NCBI RefSeq assembly: GCF_904846315.1
Contig: NZ_CAJHAF010000001.1
Location: 1,364,001 to 1,428,000 of the forward strand
DNA from: Psychrobacter jeotgali
GTDB lineage: Bacteria > Pseudomonadota > Gammaproteobacteria > Pseudomonadales > Moraxellaceae
Direction: 5' to 3'
Length of the DNA: 64,000 bases
This document shows, one piece after another, positions 1 through 9,104 of this stretch. The position numbers and the translations under genes are program-made. Below the pieces are notes generated by a model. It had not been told where the DNA came from, did no database searches, and was given only the letters and a program-made list of their open reading frames with translations. Numbering within the stretch: position 1 is the first letter of the stretch; every line of letters begins with the position of its first letter.

Positions 1-1118
1 GTAAACTACCCTCTATCCTGAATGCGCTACAGTTCGTTGGTTGGTGCGGGGTTAATACTTATATCGCCGCTACCGCATTATCTACCATAATCACCTCTTT
101 TACAGGCGGCGATATTTATTCCGCAGGCAACATCATTGTCTCTGTGCTGTTGATTATGCTGGTCTCTACTGTCACGGCCGTTTACGGTGCTAGATACATC
201 TCAAAAGCGCAAGTGATAGCCGTAGTCTGTCTGGTGGCTTTGAGTGTTTGGATATCTTACAAAGTGTTTACTTTAGTGTCTTTTGCTGACTTATGGGGTT
301 GGACATTGGCTGATAATCCAGAGAATACCAGCTGGTCTCTAACCATGGGCGGCGGCTTGGATATTGTTTTGGCGAATGGCTTTGCGTGGGTGATGTGTAT
401 TGCTGATTATACCCGCTACACCACCAGCAAAAGAGCAGCTACCGTTTGGCCAATGTTTGGTGCAGCCTTTGGTATGCTCTGGTTTCTTATTGTTGGAGCA
501 GCAGGTGCCATCGCCGTTGCCGTCATGAATGACGGTTTATTTGACCCTTATTCTGCAGATTTGGCTTATATCACAGGCACGCTAGGTATGGGCATGGTAG
601 CAAACATCTTGATTGTTATCTCTACCGTCGCAGTTAACATGATTAATATCTACTCTGGTGGATTTTCGACTGCCAATATCAGCGAGAAGCTGCCAGCCAA
701 GCTATCAATGATTGCCGTTGGTACATTAGCCGCTCTGATTGGCTTATCACCTTTAATACTAGGCTCGTTCTTAGATACTTTCCAAGTCTTCCTTATTTTC
801 TTAGGCGCATTTTTCCCAGCCTGTATCGCTATTATGTTAGTGGATTTCTATCTACTGCGTAAGCAAGACTATGATATTACCAAGTTCAATGTAAAAAATG
901 GTCCTTACTGGTATGGCAATGGCATCAACACGATGGCTATCGTTTCATGGTTTGTAGGTGCTGGGTCGTACTTTGTTGCCCCTAACCTGCCTTTTGTCAG
1001 CAGTACCATAGGTAGTGTGTTCTTTAGCTTCTTAGTGACTGCTGTGGTTTACTATTTTATAGGCAAAAATGCAGCAACTCAGAGTTTAGCCAGCAGCCGT
1101 CTAAAAACCTCAGCCTAA
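1..1118 (+). CDS. NCS1-family cytosine/purine-type permease, 5'-truncated by window start
   Basis: Inner-membrane nucleobase or ureide symporter of the NCS1 (cytosine/purine/uracil/allantoin/hydantoin) family. The reading frame is open from base 3 to the stop at 1118 (about 371 residues), so the N-terminus and probably the first few membrane helices lie outside the window. The first visible residues (NALQFVGWCGVNTYIAATA) match the typical family helix. About eight further hydrophobic segments follow, including the conserved NGFAWVMCIADYTRYT stretch with its acidic residue before the YTRY motif. A C69 peptidase and a BCCT transporter follow on the same strand and may share a transcript. A second NCS1 permease lies at 11.1-12.4 kb beside hyuBA, so this one may import a related substrate; that link is inference. 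The family is clear; the substrate is unknown. Confidence 0.85.
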   Translation, partial: KLPSILNALQFVGWCGVNTYIAATALSTIITSFTGGDIYSAGNIIVSVLLIMLVSTVTAVYGARYISKAQVIAVVCLVALSVWISYKVFTLVSFADLWGWTLADNPENTSWSLTMGGGLDIVLANGFAWVMCIADYTRYTTSKRAATVWPMFGAAFGMLWFLIVGAAGAIAVAVMNDGLFDPYSADLAYITGTLGMGMVANILIVISTVAVNMINIYSGGFSTANISEKLPAKLSMIAVGTLAALIGLSPLILGSFLDTFQVFLIFLGAFFPACIAIMLVDFYLLRKQDYDITKFNVKNGPYWYGNGINTMAIVSWFVGAGSYFVAPNLPFVSSTIGSVFFSFLVTAVVYYFIGKNAATQSLASSRLKTSA

Positions 1119-1167
1119 AACTGAGGTATGAATACCAAAATAGCTCATCGAGATAGGAGTAATAATT

Positions 1168-2631
1168 ATGTGTTTCTCTATTATCGCAGGACGTAATACC
1201 ACCACCACAGGGTGCGTCATTATGGGCGTTAACGATGACTGGCCCGGTAGTCCGGGTCAAGTTCACCACCAGCCCCATCAAGTTCATGACAAAGCAGATA
1301 CCTTTGTTAGCGTAAAAGGCATTCAAATACCACAAGTATCAGAAACCTACGCTTATACCTATACGGTTTGTGATTACGCAACGGGCACCCGCCCTCTGTC
1401 ATGGGCTAACGGTATGAATGAGAATCAAGTAGCCGTCGGCATGATGGGCGTCTACACCTTTCATAATGCTCAAGGCGAAAAAGACATTTTGGAGGCCGAC
1501 GATATCTCAATTTTGATTTTAGAAAGAGGTAAAACGGCCAGACAATCTATCCAAATGATTGGTGAATTAATCGATGAATACGGCTATAGCGTATCGTCTA
1601 TAGAAGGCGGCGAAGGCGCAGTCGTTATAGCGATATCTGATCCCAAAGAAGGCTTTTTCTTAGAATTGGTGCCGGGCGGCTTATGGGTTGCCAAAAAAGT
1701 TGCTGATGATGAAATCGAATGCAGACCCAACTGTTTTGGAACGCAAGAAGTCGACTTCTCGGACCATGACACCTTCATGTACTCTGCCAATTTGCGCTCG
1801 TATGCTATAGAGCACAACTTATATGATGGCAGCTTGGATGATGACAGCAAGCCTTTTAACTTTTCCAAAATTTATAGTCAAGGGCCAATCGTATCCGAGG
1901 CCTTTGGTGGCACAGATAGAGCCGTTAATCAGCTCAGAAGATACAACGGCGTCAATAGACTATGCGGCCTCGAGCATGACCCAAGCTCATATATCTATAA
2001 AGGTAAACCCAATAAAAATCTCTCTGTAGCAGACATTATGGCTCTATTGGGAGACACCTTTGAGGATACTGAATACGATTTGTCACAACGTGAGGAAGCT
2101 GGACTGGCTCACAATCCACTTTGGATGGAGGTCAGTCACAGTATAGGCCAAGGCGGCACCGTATTTTCTATGGTATTTGAGCTGTCAGATAATGAGGGGG
2201 TTGTTGAAGCTAATAAAAGTACAGCAGGCTGTATGTGGATAGCGCCTGCCGCCAGTAAGCTTAGCTGCTTTGTGCCGTTTTACATTGAGGTAAGTGATAT
2301 CCCTAAACCCTATCAATTGGCAATCACTGGAGACTACGATTTGGACTCTGCTTGGTGGGCATTTCAAGAAGTGGGACAGCTTTGTTATCGTAATTACGAC
2401 GCTATAGCCAAGGATTTAGTAATCCCTAAGTTCAAGCAATTACAGCATGAATTTTTTGCTGAACAACAGCGTATTAACCAGAAAATAGCAACGCTAAACC
2501 ACGATGAGCGCATTAAGCTATTAACTGAATTTACTCATAACAGTGCTATAGAAGCTTATGAAGTCGCTTTAGAGTTGGGAAAATATATAAAGGGTAAATA
2601 TTTGAGCAATACTATCGTTGAATGGCTATAA
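1168..2631 (+). CDS. C69-family dipeptidase (PepD-like Ntn hydrolase)
   Basis: Probable dipeptidase of MEROPS family C69 (487 aa). Enzymes of this family use an N-terminal cysteine nucleophile; here Cys is residue 2 (MCFSII), consistent with Met removal exposing the nucleophile with no propeptide. The typical early pattern, a TTTTGCVIMGVNDD-like strand followed by NENQVAVGMMGVYTF, is present, as is the IEGGEGAVVIAISDP segment. No signal peptide is visible, so it probably acts in the cytoplasm. A GATAGGAG-type ribosome site lies just upstream of the ATG. It sits 49 bases after the permease and 38 bases before the BCCT gene, which suggests one operon for uptake and hydrolysis of an amide or peptide-like compound. 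C69 includes several amide hydrolases, so the true substrate could be non-peptidic. Confidence 0.8.
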   Translation: MCFSIIAGRNTTTTGCVIMGVNDDWPGSPGQVHHQPHQVHDKADTFVSVKGIQIPQVSETYAYTYTVCDYATGTRPLSWANGMNENQVAVGMMGVYTFHNAQGEKDILEADDISILILERGKTARQSIQMIGELIDEYGYSVSSIEGGEGAVVIAISDPKEGFFLELVPGGLWVAKKVADDEIECRPNCFGTQEVDFSDHDTFMYSANLRSYAIEHNLYDGSLDDDSKPFNFSKIYSQGPIVSEAFGGTDRAVNQLRRYNGVNRLCGLEHDPSSYIYKGKPNKNLSVADIMALLGDTFEDTEYDLSQREEAGLAHNPLWMEVSHSIGQGGTVFSMVFELSDNEGVVEANKSTAGCMWIAPAASKLSCFVPFYIEVSDIPKPYQLAITGDYDLDSAWWAFQEVGQLCYRNYDAIAKDLVIPKFKQLQHEFFAEQQRINQKIATLNHDERIKLLTEFTHNSAIEAYEVALELGKYIKGKYLSNTIVEWL

Positions 2632-2669
2632 ATTAGTAGTTAATTGCATTTAGTTTTAAGGAAAAAACT

Positions 2670-4406
2670 ATGCCTATTCGTCCTCCGATAAAAGAGTTAA
2701 ATATAAAAACTGAAGACAAAGGTTTTTATAAAGATTTTAATCGCTTTGTCACTGTGACCTCAAAAGTCCTAGTAACCTTATTTATTATTTGGATTTTAAG
2801 TGATATCGAACGCTCCGGTATCATTCTTGACGCTATGAAAAATTGGTCGTATGCCAATCTTAATAGCTACTATACTTATGCCGTTGCCTTTTATGTAGTG
2901 GTCTGCTTGACTGTGATTTTATGGCCGTCATTTGGGCGTACCAAACTTGGCTCTGACCCCAATGGCAAGCCGGAGTTCTCAAACTTTTCGTGGTTTGCTA
3001 TGATTTTTGGTGCTGGTATTGGTATTGGGGTATTGACCTATAGCGCCGCTGAACCCATTTGGCATCTGGCAAACAACCCTGACACCATCATGGCAAAGGA
3101 GTTAATTGTTACGGCATTAACCGCTAGTGGTACGTCATTACCAGAAGGTGCTGACGTCTTTGCCTTTTACCAAGACCAAGTCGCTGCCAATACCTTAGTG
3201 CCGATTGAAGGGATAGTCATCCCTAAAACAGAAAGTGCTTTAGATGCCGCTTTTCGTTACTCTTTTTTGCACTGGGGGATTAGTGCTTGGGCAACGTACT
3301 GTTTGGTGGGTATCTGTTTAGCCTTTTTTAGCTATGCTCGCGGCCTGCCTTTGACGATGCGCTCCGCTCTTACGCCATTATTTGGCAAGCATTTAGAAGG
3401 ACCCTTAGGCAATATCATTGATATCTCAGCGGTGATCGCCACTATATTTGGTATCTCGCAAACCATTGGTATCGGCTTGGGTTCTTTTGCCTCAGGGCTG
3501 TATAGCATTACTGGTATTGTGTGGCTAGTGACCAATCCTGTCAATCCTGAACCGACGACAGGCGCTTTATTATTGTCACTATTCGTAGTGATGTGCCTCT
3601 CGATAGGCTCTGCGCTATCTGGAGTTGGACGCGGGATAAAATGGCTCAGTAATATCAATATGGTGCTGTCATTCTTACTGTTAGCGTTTTTCTTGATATT
3701 TGGGGCGACGATGTTTGCCTTAGAGATGCTAGGTAAAGGTATATTTAGCTATGTCGTAAACTTGCCAGCTATGGTGGTTACGGTCTGGGATCCTAATACT
3801 GAATTGGGCGCTTGGCAAACCAGCTGGTCGATCTTTTACTGGGCATGGTGGATTGCCTTTGCGCCATTCGTTGGCATATTCTTAGCCCGTATCTCCAAAA
3901 ACCGTACCATTCGCGAGTTTGGTTTGATTGGTATTGTCGCCCCTAGCCTCACCTTATTTGTCTGGTTCTCCTTTATTGGCGGCACAGGCATTGATTTAGA
4001 GTTGAGCGGCGTTGCTGGCGGTAAGATATTTGATTCTGGATTGACCGCTCAGATGTTCGAGATTATCAACTTTATGTTAGAGCCTGCTATGGCAAACATG
4101 ATGTCGACCATGGTCGTTATCCTGCTGCTGACTTATCTGGTCACTTCTGCTGACTCTGCGTTATTGGTGGTGAATACGGTGAATTCTGCCGGTAAAGCCG
4201 AAATCGCGAGTGGCTCAAAACATCTCATTATTTGGGGCGTGGCGTTAACTGCGGTTATTGCCGCCTTGTTATTGGCCGGCGGTCTTGACGCGATCACCTC
4301 GGCGATGATTATCGCTGCTATACCCTTCTCGTTTATCATTATCTTGATGGGGATAGCTTTATTAAAAGCACTTATTTTGGATGGTATGCGTTCAAGAGAA
4401 CCCTAA
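2670..4406 (+). CDS. BCCT-family transporter (betaine/carnitine/choline type)
   Basis: Twelve-helix inner-membrane carrier of the betaine-choline-carnitine transporter family (578 aa, normal for the family). The glycine-rich helix GAGIGIGVLTYSAAEPIWH lies near residues 114-132, and the family signature WSIFYWAWWIAFAPFVGIF, followed by ARISKNRTIREF, is near residues 387-417. The aromatic box residues expected to hold a quaternary ammonium group are present in the signature. The C-terminus is short, without the long charged osmosensory tail of BetP, which favours nutrient uptake over osmosensing (inference). An AAGGA ribosome site precedes the ATG. It is the last gene of the plus-strand cluster and is followed by a rho-independent terminator at about 4543-4580. 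The exact substrate (betaine, carnitine, choline or an N-methylated amino acid) cannot be read. Confidence 0.88.
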   Translation: MPIRPPIKELNIKTEDKGFYKDFNRFVTVTSKVLVTLFIIWILSDIERSGIILDAMKNWSYANLNSYYTYAVAFYVVVCLTVILWPSFGRTKLGSDPNGKPEFSNFSWFAMIFGAGIGIGVLTYSAAEPIWHLANNPDTIMAKELIVTALTASGTSLPEGADVFAFYQDQVAANTLVPIEGIVIPKTESALDAAFRYSFLHWGISAWATYCLVGICLAFFSYARGLPLTMRSALTPLFGKHLEGPLGNIIDISAVIATIFGISQTIGIGLGSFASGLYSITGIVWLVTNPVNPEPTTGALLLSLFVVMCLSIGSALSGVGRGIKWLSNINMVLSFLLLAFFLIFGATMFALEMLGKGIFSYVVNLPAMVVTVWDPNTELGAWQTSWSIFYWAWWIAFAPFVGIFLARISKNRTIREFGLIGIVAPSLTLFVWFSFIGGTGIDLELSGVAGGKIFDSGLTAQMFEIINFMLEPAMANMMSTMVVILLLTYLVTSADSALLVVNTVNSAGKAEIASGSKHLIIWGVALTAVIAALLLAGGLDAITSAMIIAAIPFSFIIILMGIALLKALILDGMRSREP

Positions 4407-4460
4407 AGATTACGAAATTAGTCTTAAACTATCGTTAAAATTTAGCTTACTTTTTAAATA

Positions 4461-4511
4461 GACCTCTTGCATAAGTCATCGCTAGCCTTCGTCACTCCGT
4501 TAATAGAGGTC
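4461..4511. repeat. 51-bp segment bounded by GACCTCT/AGAGGTC inverted ends
   Basis: GACCTCT at 4461-4467 is matched by its reverse complement AGAGGTC at 4505-4511. The segment lies between the convergent BCCT and cupin genes, just before the terminator. It could be the remains of a small transposable element or chance pairing. No transposase coding is present. Confidence 0.3.
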
Positions 4512-4542
4512 AATACAAGCCGTCAAAAAAAGTTAAGAAATA

Positions 4543-4580
4543 AAAAAGCTCGCTAAATTAATTTAGTGGGCTTTTCTATT
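4543..4580. terminator. Rho-independent terminator between convergent BCCT and cupin genes
   Basis: AAAAGCTCGCTAAAT and TTTAGTGGGCTTTT form a long stem that includes G-U pairs, with an A-run on the left and a T-run on the right. It can therefore serve transcripts arriving from both sides. It marks the meeting point of the plus-strand permease/peptidase/BCCT cluster and the minus-strand hydantoinase cluster. Confidence 0.75.
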
Positions 4581-4684
4581 TTTGATCCACCGTTATTAAA
4601 AGCAGGCGCAGCAAACTTGCCACTATGAAAATCATTGATAGCTTGACGTAGCTTAGCTTGGGTAACTCAAGCAATGATAAATAG

Positions 4685-5014
4685 TTAATCAACAATAAAC
4701 AACTTCGCACCATTTTTAGTAGACGAGCGATGCGCTATCGTATCGTCCGCGACTTGATAAGTCATACCCGGCGTTAAAGTAAAGGTGCGACCGTCTTTGA
4801 GCTCAGTATTTAATTCACCTTCCATACAAAGCAAAATATGCCCTTTATAGCACCAGTGATCGGCCAAATAACCCGCAGAATACTCCACCATATGTACCTG
4901 AATATTATTAAAATCCAGCGTTTTCCAGTAGCCTGCGCCGGTCTCACCTTTAACTTCTACAGCTTCTACGCTCGTCCAGTCGGTAACGCCAAATGGTATA
5001 TTTTCCATTTTCAT
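4685..5014 (-). CDS. DHCW-motif cupin-fold protein
   Basis: Small single-domain cupin (109 aa) carrying the DHWCYKGH segment that gives the DHCW-motif cupin family its name (residues about 51-58). It is followed by a typical cupin turn (CMEGELNTEL) and a second strand set ending TLTPGMTYQVADD. Cupins of this kind are uncharacterised, but the fold usually binds a metal or a small ligand; the His and Cys of the motif are candidate ligands (inference). It lies at the 3' end of the minus-strand series behind the GNAT gene (51-base gap from its stop), so it may be the last gene of the hydantoinase cluster. An AGGAGAT ribosome site precedes the ATG. Confidence 0.8.
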   Translation of the reverse strand: MKMENIPFGVTDWTSVEAVEVKGETGAGYWKTLDFNNIQVHMVEYSAGYLADHWCYKGHILLCMEGELNTELKDGRTFTLTPGMTYQVADDTIAHRSSTKNGAKLFIVD

Positions 5015-5065
5015 AATATTATCTCCTGATTTATTAAATTAATAACACTTAATAGCCTTTAATAA

Positions 5066-5644
5066 CTATTGAGTACTGGCTAGTCTTTCTTGCAACTGAG
5101 TTTTTATCTCAGGCCACTCAGACTTTAATAGACTGTACATGACCGTATCTGAAATAACACCATCACGGCAAACTCGATTGCCACGAATGACGCCATCCTT
5201 TGTTACCCCCAAGCGTTCAATCGCTTGCTGGGAGCGATGATTACCGATGTCTGTTCGCCAGCCTACGGTTAAATAATCAAGGGTCTCAAAAGCGTAAGTT
5301 AACAGCATAAGCTTGCAGGTGGTATTAACCTGAGTGCGCCAATACGACTGAGCGTACCAAGTGTAGCCAATCTCTAAGCGTCTAGGTAATGGCAAAATAT
5401 CATGGTAACTGGTTGATCCAATGGCTTTACCCGTGTGCTCATCAATAACAGCAAAAGCAGATCGATCAGGCATTTCTTGTGCTTTATTAATATACTCAAT
5501 CACCTTATCCGGCTCGGGTACAGAAGTGGTGGTTATTGTCCATAAATCGCCATCTTGGCAAGCCGCAGCTAAATCATGGGCATGCTCTAACGTTAATGGT
5601 TCAAGGGTAATGCCATTTTTAGATAAGGTAGGAAGATTGAGCAT
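5066..5644 (-). CDS. GNAT-family N-acetyltransferase (RimJ/RimL-like)
   Basis: Cytoplasmic acetyl-CoA-dependent acyltransferase. The ATG at 5644 gives 192 aa, normal for the RimJ/RimL subgroup. Visible features are the N-terminal ITLEPLTLEHAHDLA strand-helix, the strand GKAIGSTSYHDI and the core LEIGYTWYAQSYWRTQVNT. The NHRSQQAIERLGVTKDGVIRGN segment is the usual RimJ signature. A longer form starting with TTG at 5692 is possible and would abut the upstream AraC gene. The ATG is preferred because it has an AAGAG-like site and the homologous part begins just after it. It lies between the AraC regulator and the cupin on one strand. The substrate is unknown; acetylation of an amino compound linked to the hydantoinase pathway is only a guess. 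Confidence 0.8.
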   Translation of the reverse strand: MLNLPTLSKNGITLEPLTLEHAHDLAAACQDGDLWTITTTSVPEPDKVIEYINKAQEMPDRSAFAVIDEHTGKAIGSTSYHDILPLPRRLEIGYTWYAQSYWRTQVNTTCKLMLLTYAFETLDYLTVGWRTDIGNHRSQQAIERLGVTKDGVIRGNRVCRDGVISDTVMYSLLKSEWPEIKTQLQERLASTQ

Positions 5645-5695
5645 ATTTTTTCTCTTAGAACATTTACTTATAGTTAGGGTCTGTTTATTCAAATG

Positions 5696-6742
5696 CTAAT
5701 GCGGTTTGGCATGATGAGACGGGGTATCTTTGGGCGAATAGCCAAACTGCTGCTTGTAAATACGTGAAAAATAGCTCTGATCGGTAAAACCAACCTGATA
5801 GCCAATATCAGCAACTGAGCTATGACTACCTTTTATAAGTAGTTTATTCGCGACAGCCAGCCTTGTGATTTTGACCCATTCTGCAAAAGTATAAGGCATC
5901 TCTTTGAACAATATATGCAAATAGCGTTCAGATATATGGCAAGCTTGTGCTACCAGCTGCGGGGAGAGCTGCGGGTCAGCCAAATGGAAATAAATGAAGT
6001 TTTCGATACGTAGCAAGTGAGCGGCCTTTATAGTAGATACCTGACTATCTGCTAATGAGAGCGTAGGGCGATGCAAAGTCAGAATAATTAAATCTAATAG
6101 CTGTTGTTGTAATAGCTGCGACTCTGTAGTCGAGAGAGTTAGGGAGGTCGCTAAATGCAAGGTATGGGTGATTTGATGTTGTAGCAGTCGTCCAGAGCCT
6201 TTTTCGGTAGTAATTGGCTTAGCAAAATACTGCTCTATCAAACGCTGGTGGGAGCTTAGTTTACCAATAGGCACTTTTAGCACTTGTAGCTCTGCCGTTT
6301 GAGTGTGATAAAACTGATAGGGCTGATGAGATAACTCTATGAAGAACTGGCCGGGATGACAGGTCAGCTCGCGCTTTTGTTGCTCGAAATGCACCGATCC
6401 CTGAAGCGGAAAGGTTAATAAAATACTATCGCCGTTTTGGGATAAATGCTGTCCACTACGTTGGTAATGAGCAGCGTCGGCAAAATATCCCGAGATACCC
6501 ATCTGAGCTAAATTGGCTTGTTGCATTTGTCCCGCGAACTGATTGGATTTTCTGACCTGTACCTTTAGATCAAAGTAGGTTTCATTGATCACTCGTTGCC
6601 AACCATCAGCACCAAGTAGCTGTTGATGCAACTGCTGATTTTGTAGTTCAGGCTCGCTTTTTTGTCGATTATTCAAACGACTACCGTCAGCATATTCGTG
6701 ATTTTTTCTATCAGCTTCCTTATCGTGACTAGTATTTTTCAT
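5696..6742 (-). CDS. AraC-family transcriptional regulator
   Basis: DNA-binding regulator with a ligand-binding N-terminal half of the AraC_binding_2 type (a cupin-like region around residues 85-200) and a C-terminal AraC double helix-turn-helix. The HTH part includes LLIKGSHSSVADIGYQVGF and the family hallmark FTDQSYFSRIYKQQFGYSP. Two in-frame ATGs lie six bases apart; the second (6742, 348 aa) sits at a better distance from the AAGGA site, so it is preferred. The first 40 residues are polar and probably disordered. It lies directly downstream of hyuA on the same strand, with a 148-base gap, and is the obvious candidate for controlling the NCS1-hyuB-hyuA transcript (inference from position). 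Confidence 0.88.
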   Translation of the reverse strand: MKNTSHDKEADRKNHEYADGSRLNNRQKSEPELQNQQLHQQLLGADGWQRVINETYFDLKVQVRKSNQFAGQMQQANLAQMGISGYFADAAHYQRSGQHLSQNGDSILLTFPLQGSVHFEQQKRELTCHPGQFFIELSHQPYQFYHTQTAELQVLKVPIGKLSSHQRLIEQYFAKPITTEKGSGRLLQHQITHTLHLATSLTLSTTESQLLQQQLLDLIILTLHRPTLSLADSQVSTIKAAHLLRIENFIYFHLADPQLSPQLVAQACHISERYLHILFKEMPYTFAEWVKITRLAVANKLLIKGSHSSVADIGYQVGFTDQSYFSRIYKQQFGYSPKDTPSHHAKPH

Positions 6743-6890
6743 CCGCATTTATCCTTAAATGCTAAACAATTAATTTAAAACTCCTTATTCTTATCATTAT
6801 ATTCTAACTGATATTGACTATGTTAAGTAAAATATCCTTCTCCCTCAACGATGAGGAGAGAAAGATGTTTTGTACTGCTATAGATTCTTA

Positions 6891-8975
6891 TTAACTAACT
6901 TTACTTAGTCTATAAGTGCCAGACTGATGCAAATCAGCCTGCCAGTTAGGTTTAATCACAATAGTCGTGGTGGGCTCTTCAATAAGTGCAGGTCCTTTTA
7001 TAACCGCTCCTGCGCCAAATTTCGTCCCATCATAAATAGGGGTATTAACCCATTCATAACTGTGATCGTGTATCATCTGGCGTTCATCAATTTTAGCGTT
7101 TCCTACTGCACCCGATTGAGCATCAAGCGTTGGCAAACTTGGTTTTTCAACGCTACCAATCACTGAGACCTCGACATTGACCAGCTCGACGGCGCTATCT
7201 TGCTCATCATAAGTGTACAGCTCTTTATGACGCTTATGAAAGGCTTGCAAAATAGCAGCGGCGGCATCGCTATCAATCTTGCCATTGGGTACAATGACAT
7301 TACACTCGTGTACCTGCCCTACGTAACGCATTTCCATAGCGCGTTCAATTACAATATCGTCGTCACTAAAGCCATCTTCTTTGAGCTTGGCGATACCTTC
7401 TTGCTCTAAACGCAAAAGCGTGGCATTTAAAGCATCCAAATTAGCATCGGAAGACATAATCATAATCTGGGTGGCAAGGTAGGAATATTTAACATCGGAT
7501 ATGATCTGACCAAAGGCACACAAACAAGAAGCTATTTTAGGAACCAGTATAGTATTGATGCCCATCTCTTCTGCCAAATCGATAATGTGCATGCCCGCTG
7601 CGCCGCCTGCGCAAATCAAGGCAAAATCACGTGGATCATAGCCTTTTTCAATGGTAATGCGTCTGATACCATTAGCCATATTTTGATTAACGATCGTACT
7701 GATACCAGCGGCGGCGTGAGGAAGATCGATACCCAATGGATCAGCGATATGCTCTTTGATGGCGGCCGCCGCTTTGTCTTCATCTAGGGTGACGATACCG
7801 CCTAATACAGCGCCAGAACGCAAGTATCCTAATACTAAGTTGGCATCGGTGACCGTCGGTAGCGTTCCGCCTTTACCATAACAGGCAGGACCTGGAGTTG
7901 CGCCCGCACTTTGCGGCCCGACTTCTAACATGCCGAAATTATTGATATGACCAATAGAACCACCGCCTGCCCCTAAAGTCTCGACGTGAATCATAGGTAC
8001 GCCGATGCGATTACGTAGAAAATCAATATCCCTATTGAGACTGGTTTTGCCGTCTTTTGCTAAAGTGATGTCAAAGGAGGTGCCACCCATATCGACGGTA
8101 ATGACGTTGTTGATACCAAAGGGTTCAGCGACGTATAATCCCGCTTGCGGCGCAGAAGCAGGTCCTGAATTAATCGCATTAACCGCCCGCTCCTTCATAA
8201 CCTCTCCTAACGCCAGTCCGCCATTTGACTGAAAATAACGCACGGGCTGATTGGCACCCAATTGTTTAAAATAGTCGTCAATTTTGTACACATAGGAGGA
8301 CATAATCGGACTTAGATAAGCATTGACCAAAGTCGTTGAGGTGCGCGTATATTCTTTAATTTGCGGATAAACCTCACTACCGCAGCAGACGAAGACACCG
8401 GGCATATGCTGCTCTACCAGCTCTTTAGCGCGCTGTTCATGCTTGGTGTCGCGTATTGACCAGACAAAAGATATCGCTACGCTTTTTACTTTTTGACGTT
8501 TGAGCTCTTCAATGGCTGCCAAAATATCGTCTTCGTTCAGCTCTTCACGCTCTGTACCATCAGCCAGTATGCGGCCACGTATAGGAAAACGCAGGTCGCG
8601 CGGCGCTATTTGCGGCGCTGGCGGATAGCTGGCATCATAGCGATGGCCTTCTTCTTTATGACCGAGGCGAATCTCAATACTGTCCTCGTGACCTTTGGTG
8701 CATAGCAAACCCACCTTTACCCCTTTCATTTGGATCAGAGCATTTAGCGCAACTGTGGTACCGTTAATGCACAAATCACAGGCTTGAATAATCTCTGAAA
8801 TAGGCCGCTTAAACTTGTCAGATATTTGTTGCAGTCCATTAGCGATGGCTTTGGTACCATCCTCTGGGGTCGAAGGGGCTTTAAACAGATGGATATCGCC
8901 AGTACTTTCCTCTGCCAATACGAAATCTGTAAAAGTACCACCAGCGTCTACGCCTAAGCGAAAGTCATAACTCAT
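6891..8975 (-). CDS. hyuA: Hydantoinase/oxoprolinase family protein, HyuA-type ATP-binding subunit
   Basis: Alpha (ATPase) subunit of a two-component ATP-dependent cyclic-amide hydrolase or related ligase (694 aa, typical length). The acetate/sugar-kinase-like ATP fold is clear. GVDAGGTFTDF lies near residues 8-18 and NAINSGPASAP is in the middle. The second nucleotide motif is TVDMGGTSFDITL, followed by the glycine loop TLGAGGGSIGHI and ATPGPACYGKGG. Near the C-terminus, LICAGGAAGMHIIDLAEE completes the pattern. Family members include N-methylhydantoinase, 5-oxoprolinase, caprolactamase and acetone/acetophenone carboxylases, so the substrate cannot be fixed. It lies 129 bases downstream of hyuB and is preceded by AAGGATG. 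Confidence 0.88.
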   Translation of the reverse strand: MSYDFRLGVDAGGTFTDFVLAEESTGDIHLFKAPSTPEDGTKAIANGLQQISDKFKRPISEIIQACDLCINGTTVALNALIQMKGVKVGLLCTKGHEDSIEIRLGHKEEGHRYDASYPPAPQIAPRDLRFPIRGRILADGTEREELNEDDILAAIEELKRQKVKSVAISFVWSIRDTKHEQRAKELVEQHMPGVFVCCGSEVYPQIKEYTRTSTTLVNAYLSPIMSSYVYKIDDYFKQLGANQPVRYFQSNGGLALGEVMKERAVNAINSGPASAPQAGLYVAEPFGINNVITVDMGGTSFDITLAKDGKTSLNRDIDFLRNRIGVPMIHVETLGAGGGSIGHINNFGMLEVGPQSAGATPGPACYGKGGTLPTVTDANLVLGYLRSGAVLGGIVTLDEDKAAAAIKEHIADPLGIDLPHAAAGISTIVNQNMANGIRRITIEKGYDPRDFALICAGGAAGMHIIDLAEEMGINTILVPKIASCLCAFGQIISDVKYSYLATQIMIMSSDANLDALNATLLRLEQEGIAKLKEDGFSDDDIVIERAMEMRYVGQVHECNVIVPNGKIDSDAAAAILQAFHKRHKELYTYDEQDSAVELVNVEVSVIGSVEKPSLPTLDAQSGAVGNAKIDERQMIHDHSYEWVNTPIYDGTKFGAGAVIKGPALIEEPTTTIVIKPNWQADLHQSGTYRLSKVS

Positions 8976-9007
8976 AAGTCATCCTTAACTATTTATACTA
9001 TATTATT

Positions 9008-9074
9008 GGTACTGAGGTTATTGATACTGAATGACTGATACTGACTTTTGAAACAGTGTTAATCATTCAGTACC
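9008..9074. repeat. Iterated TACTGA motifs between hyuB and hyuA
   Basis: GGTACTGA (9008-9015), GATACTGA (9023-9030) and GATACTGA (9037-9044) recur at 14-15 base steps. An inverted copy, TCAGTACC, is at 9067-9074. All lie in the 129-base gap between the two hydantoinase genes. They could be regulator sites or a short-repeat expansion; nothing decides between these. Confidence 0.35.
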
Positions 9075-9104
9075 TTAATAAAATTTAGTACATCCCTGTA
9101 CTCT

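Noticed and set aside
3332..3658. 108-codon minus-strand open frame inside the BCCT gene, and similar long antisense frames elsewhere
   Set aside because: They lie entirely within well-supported genes and have proline- and serine-rich translations typical of antisense reading.
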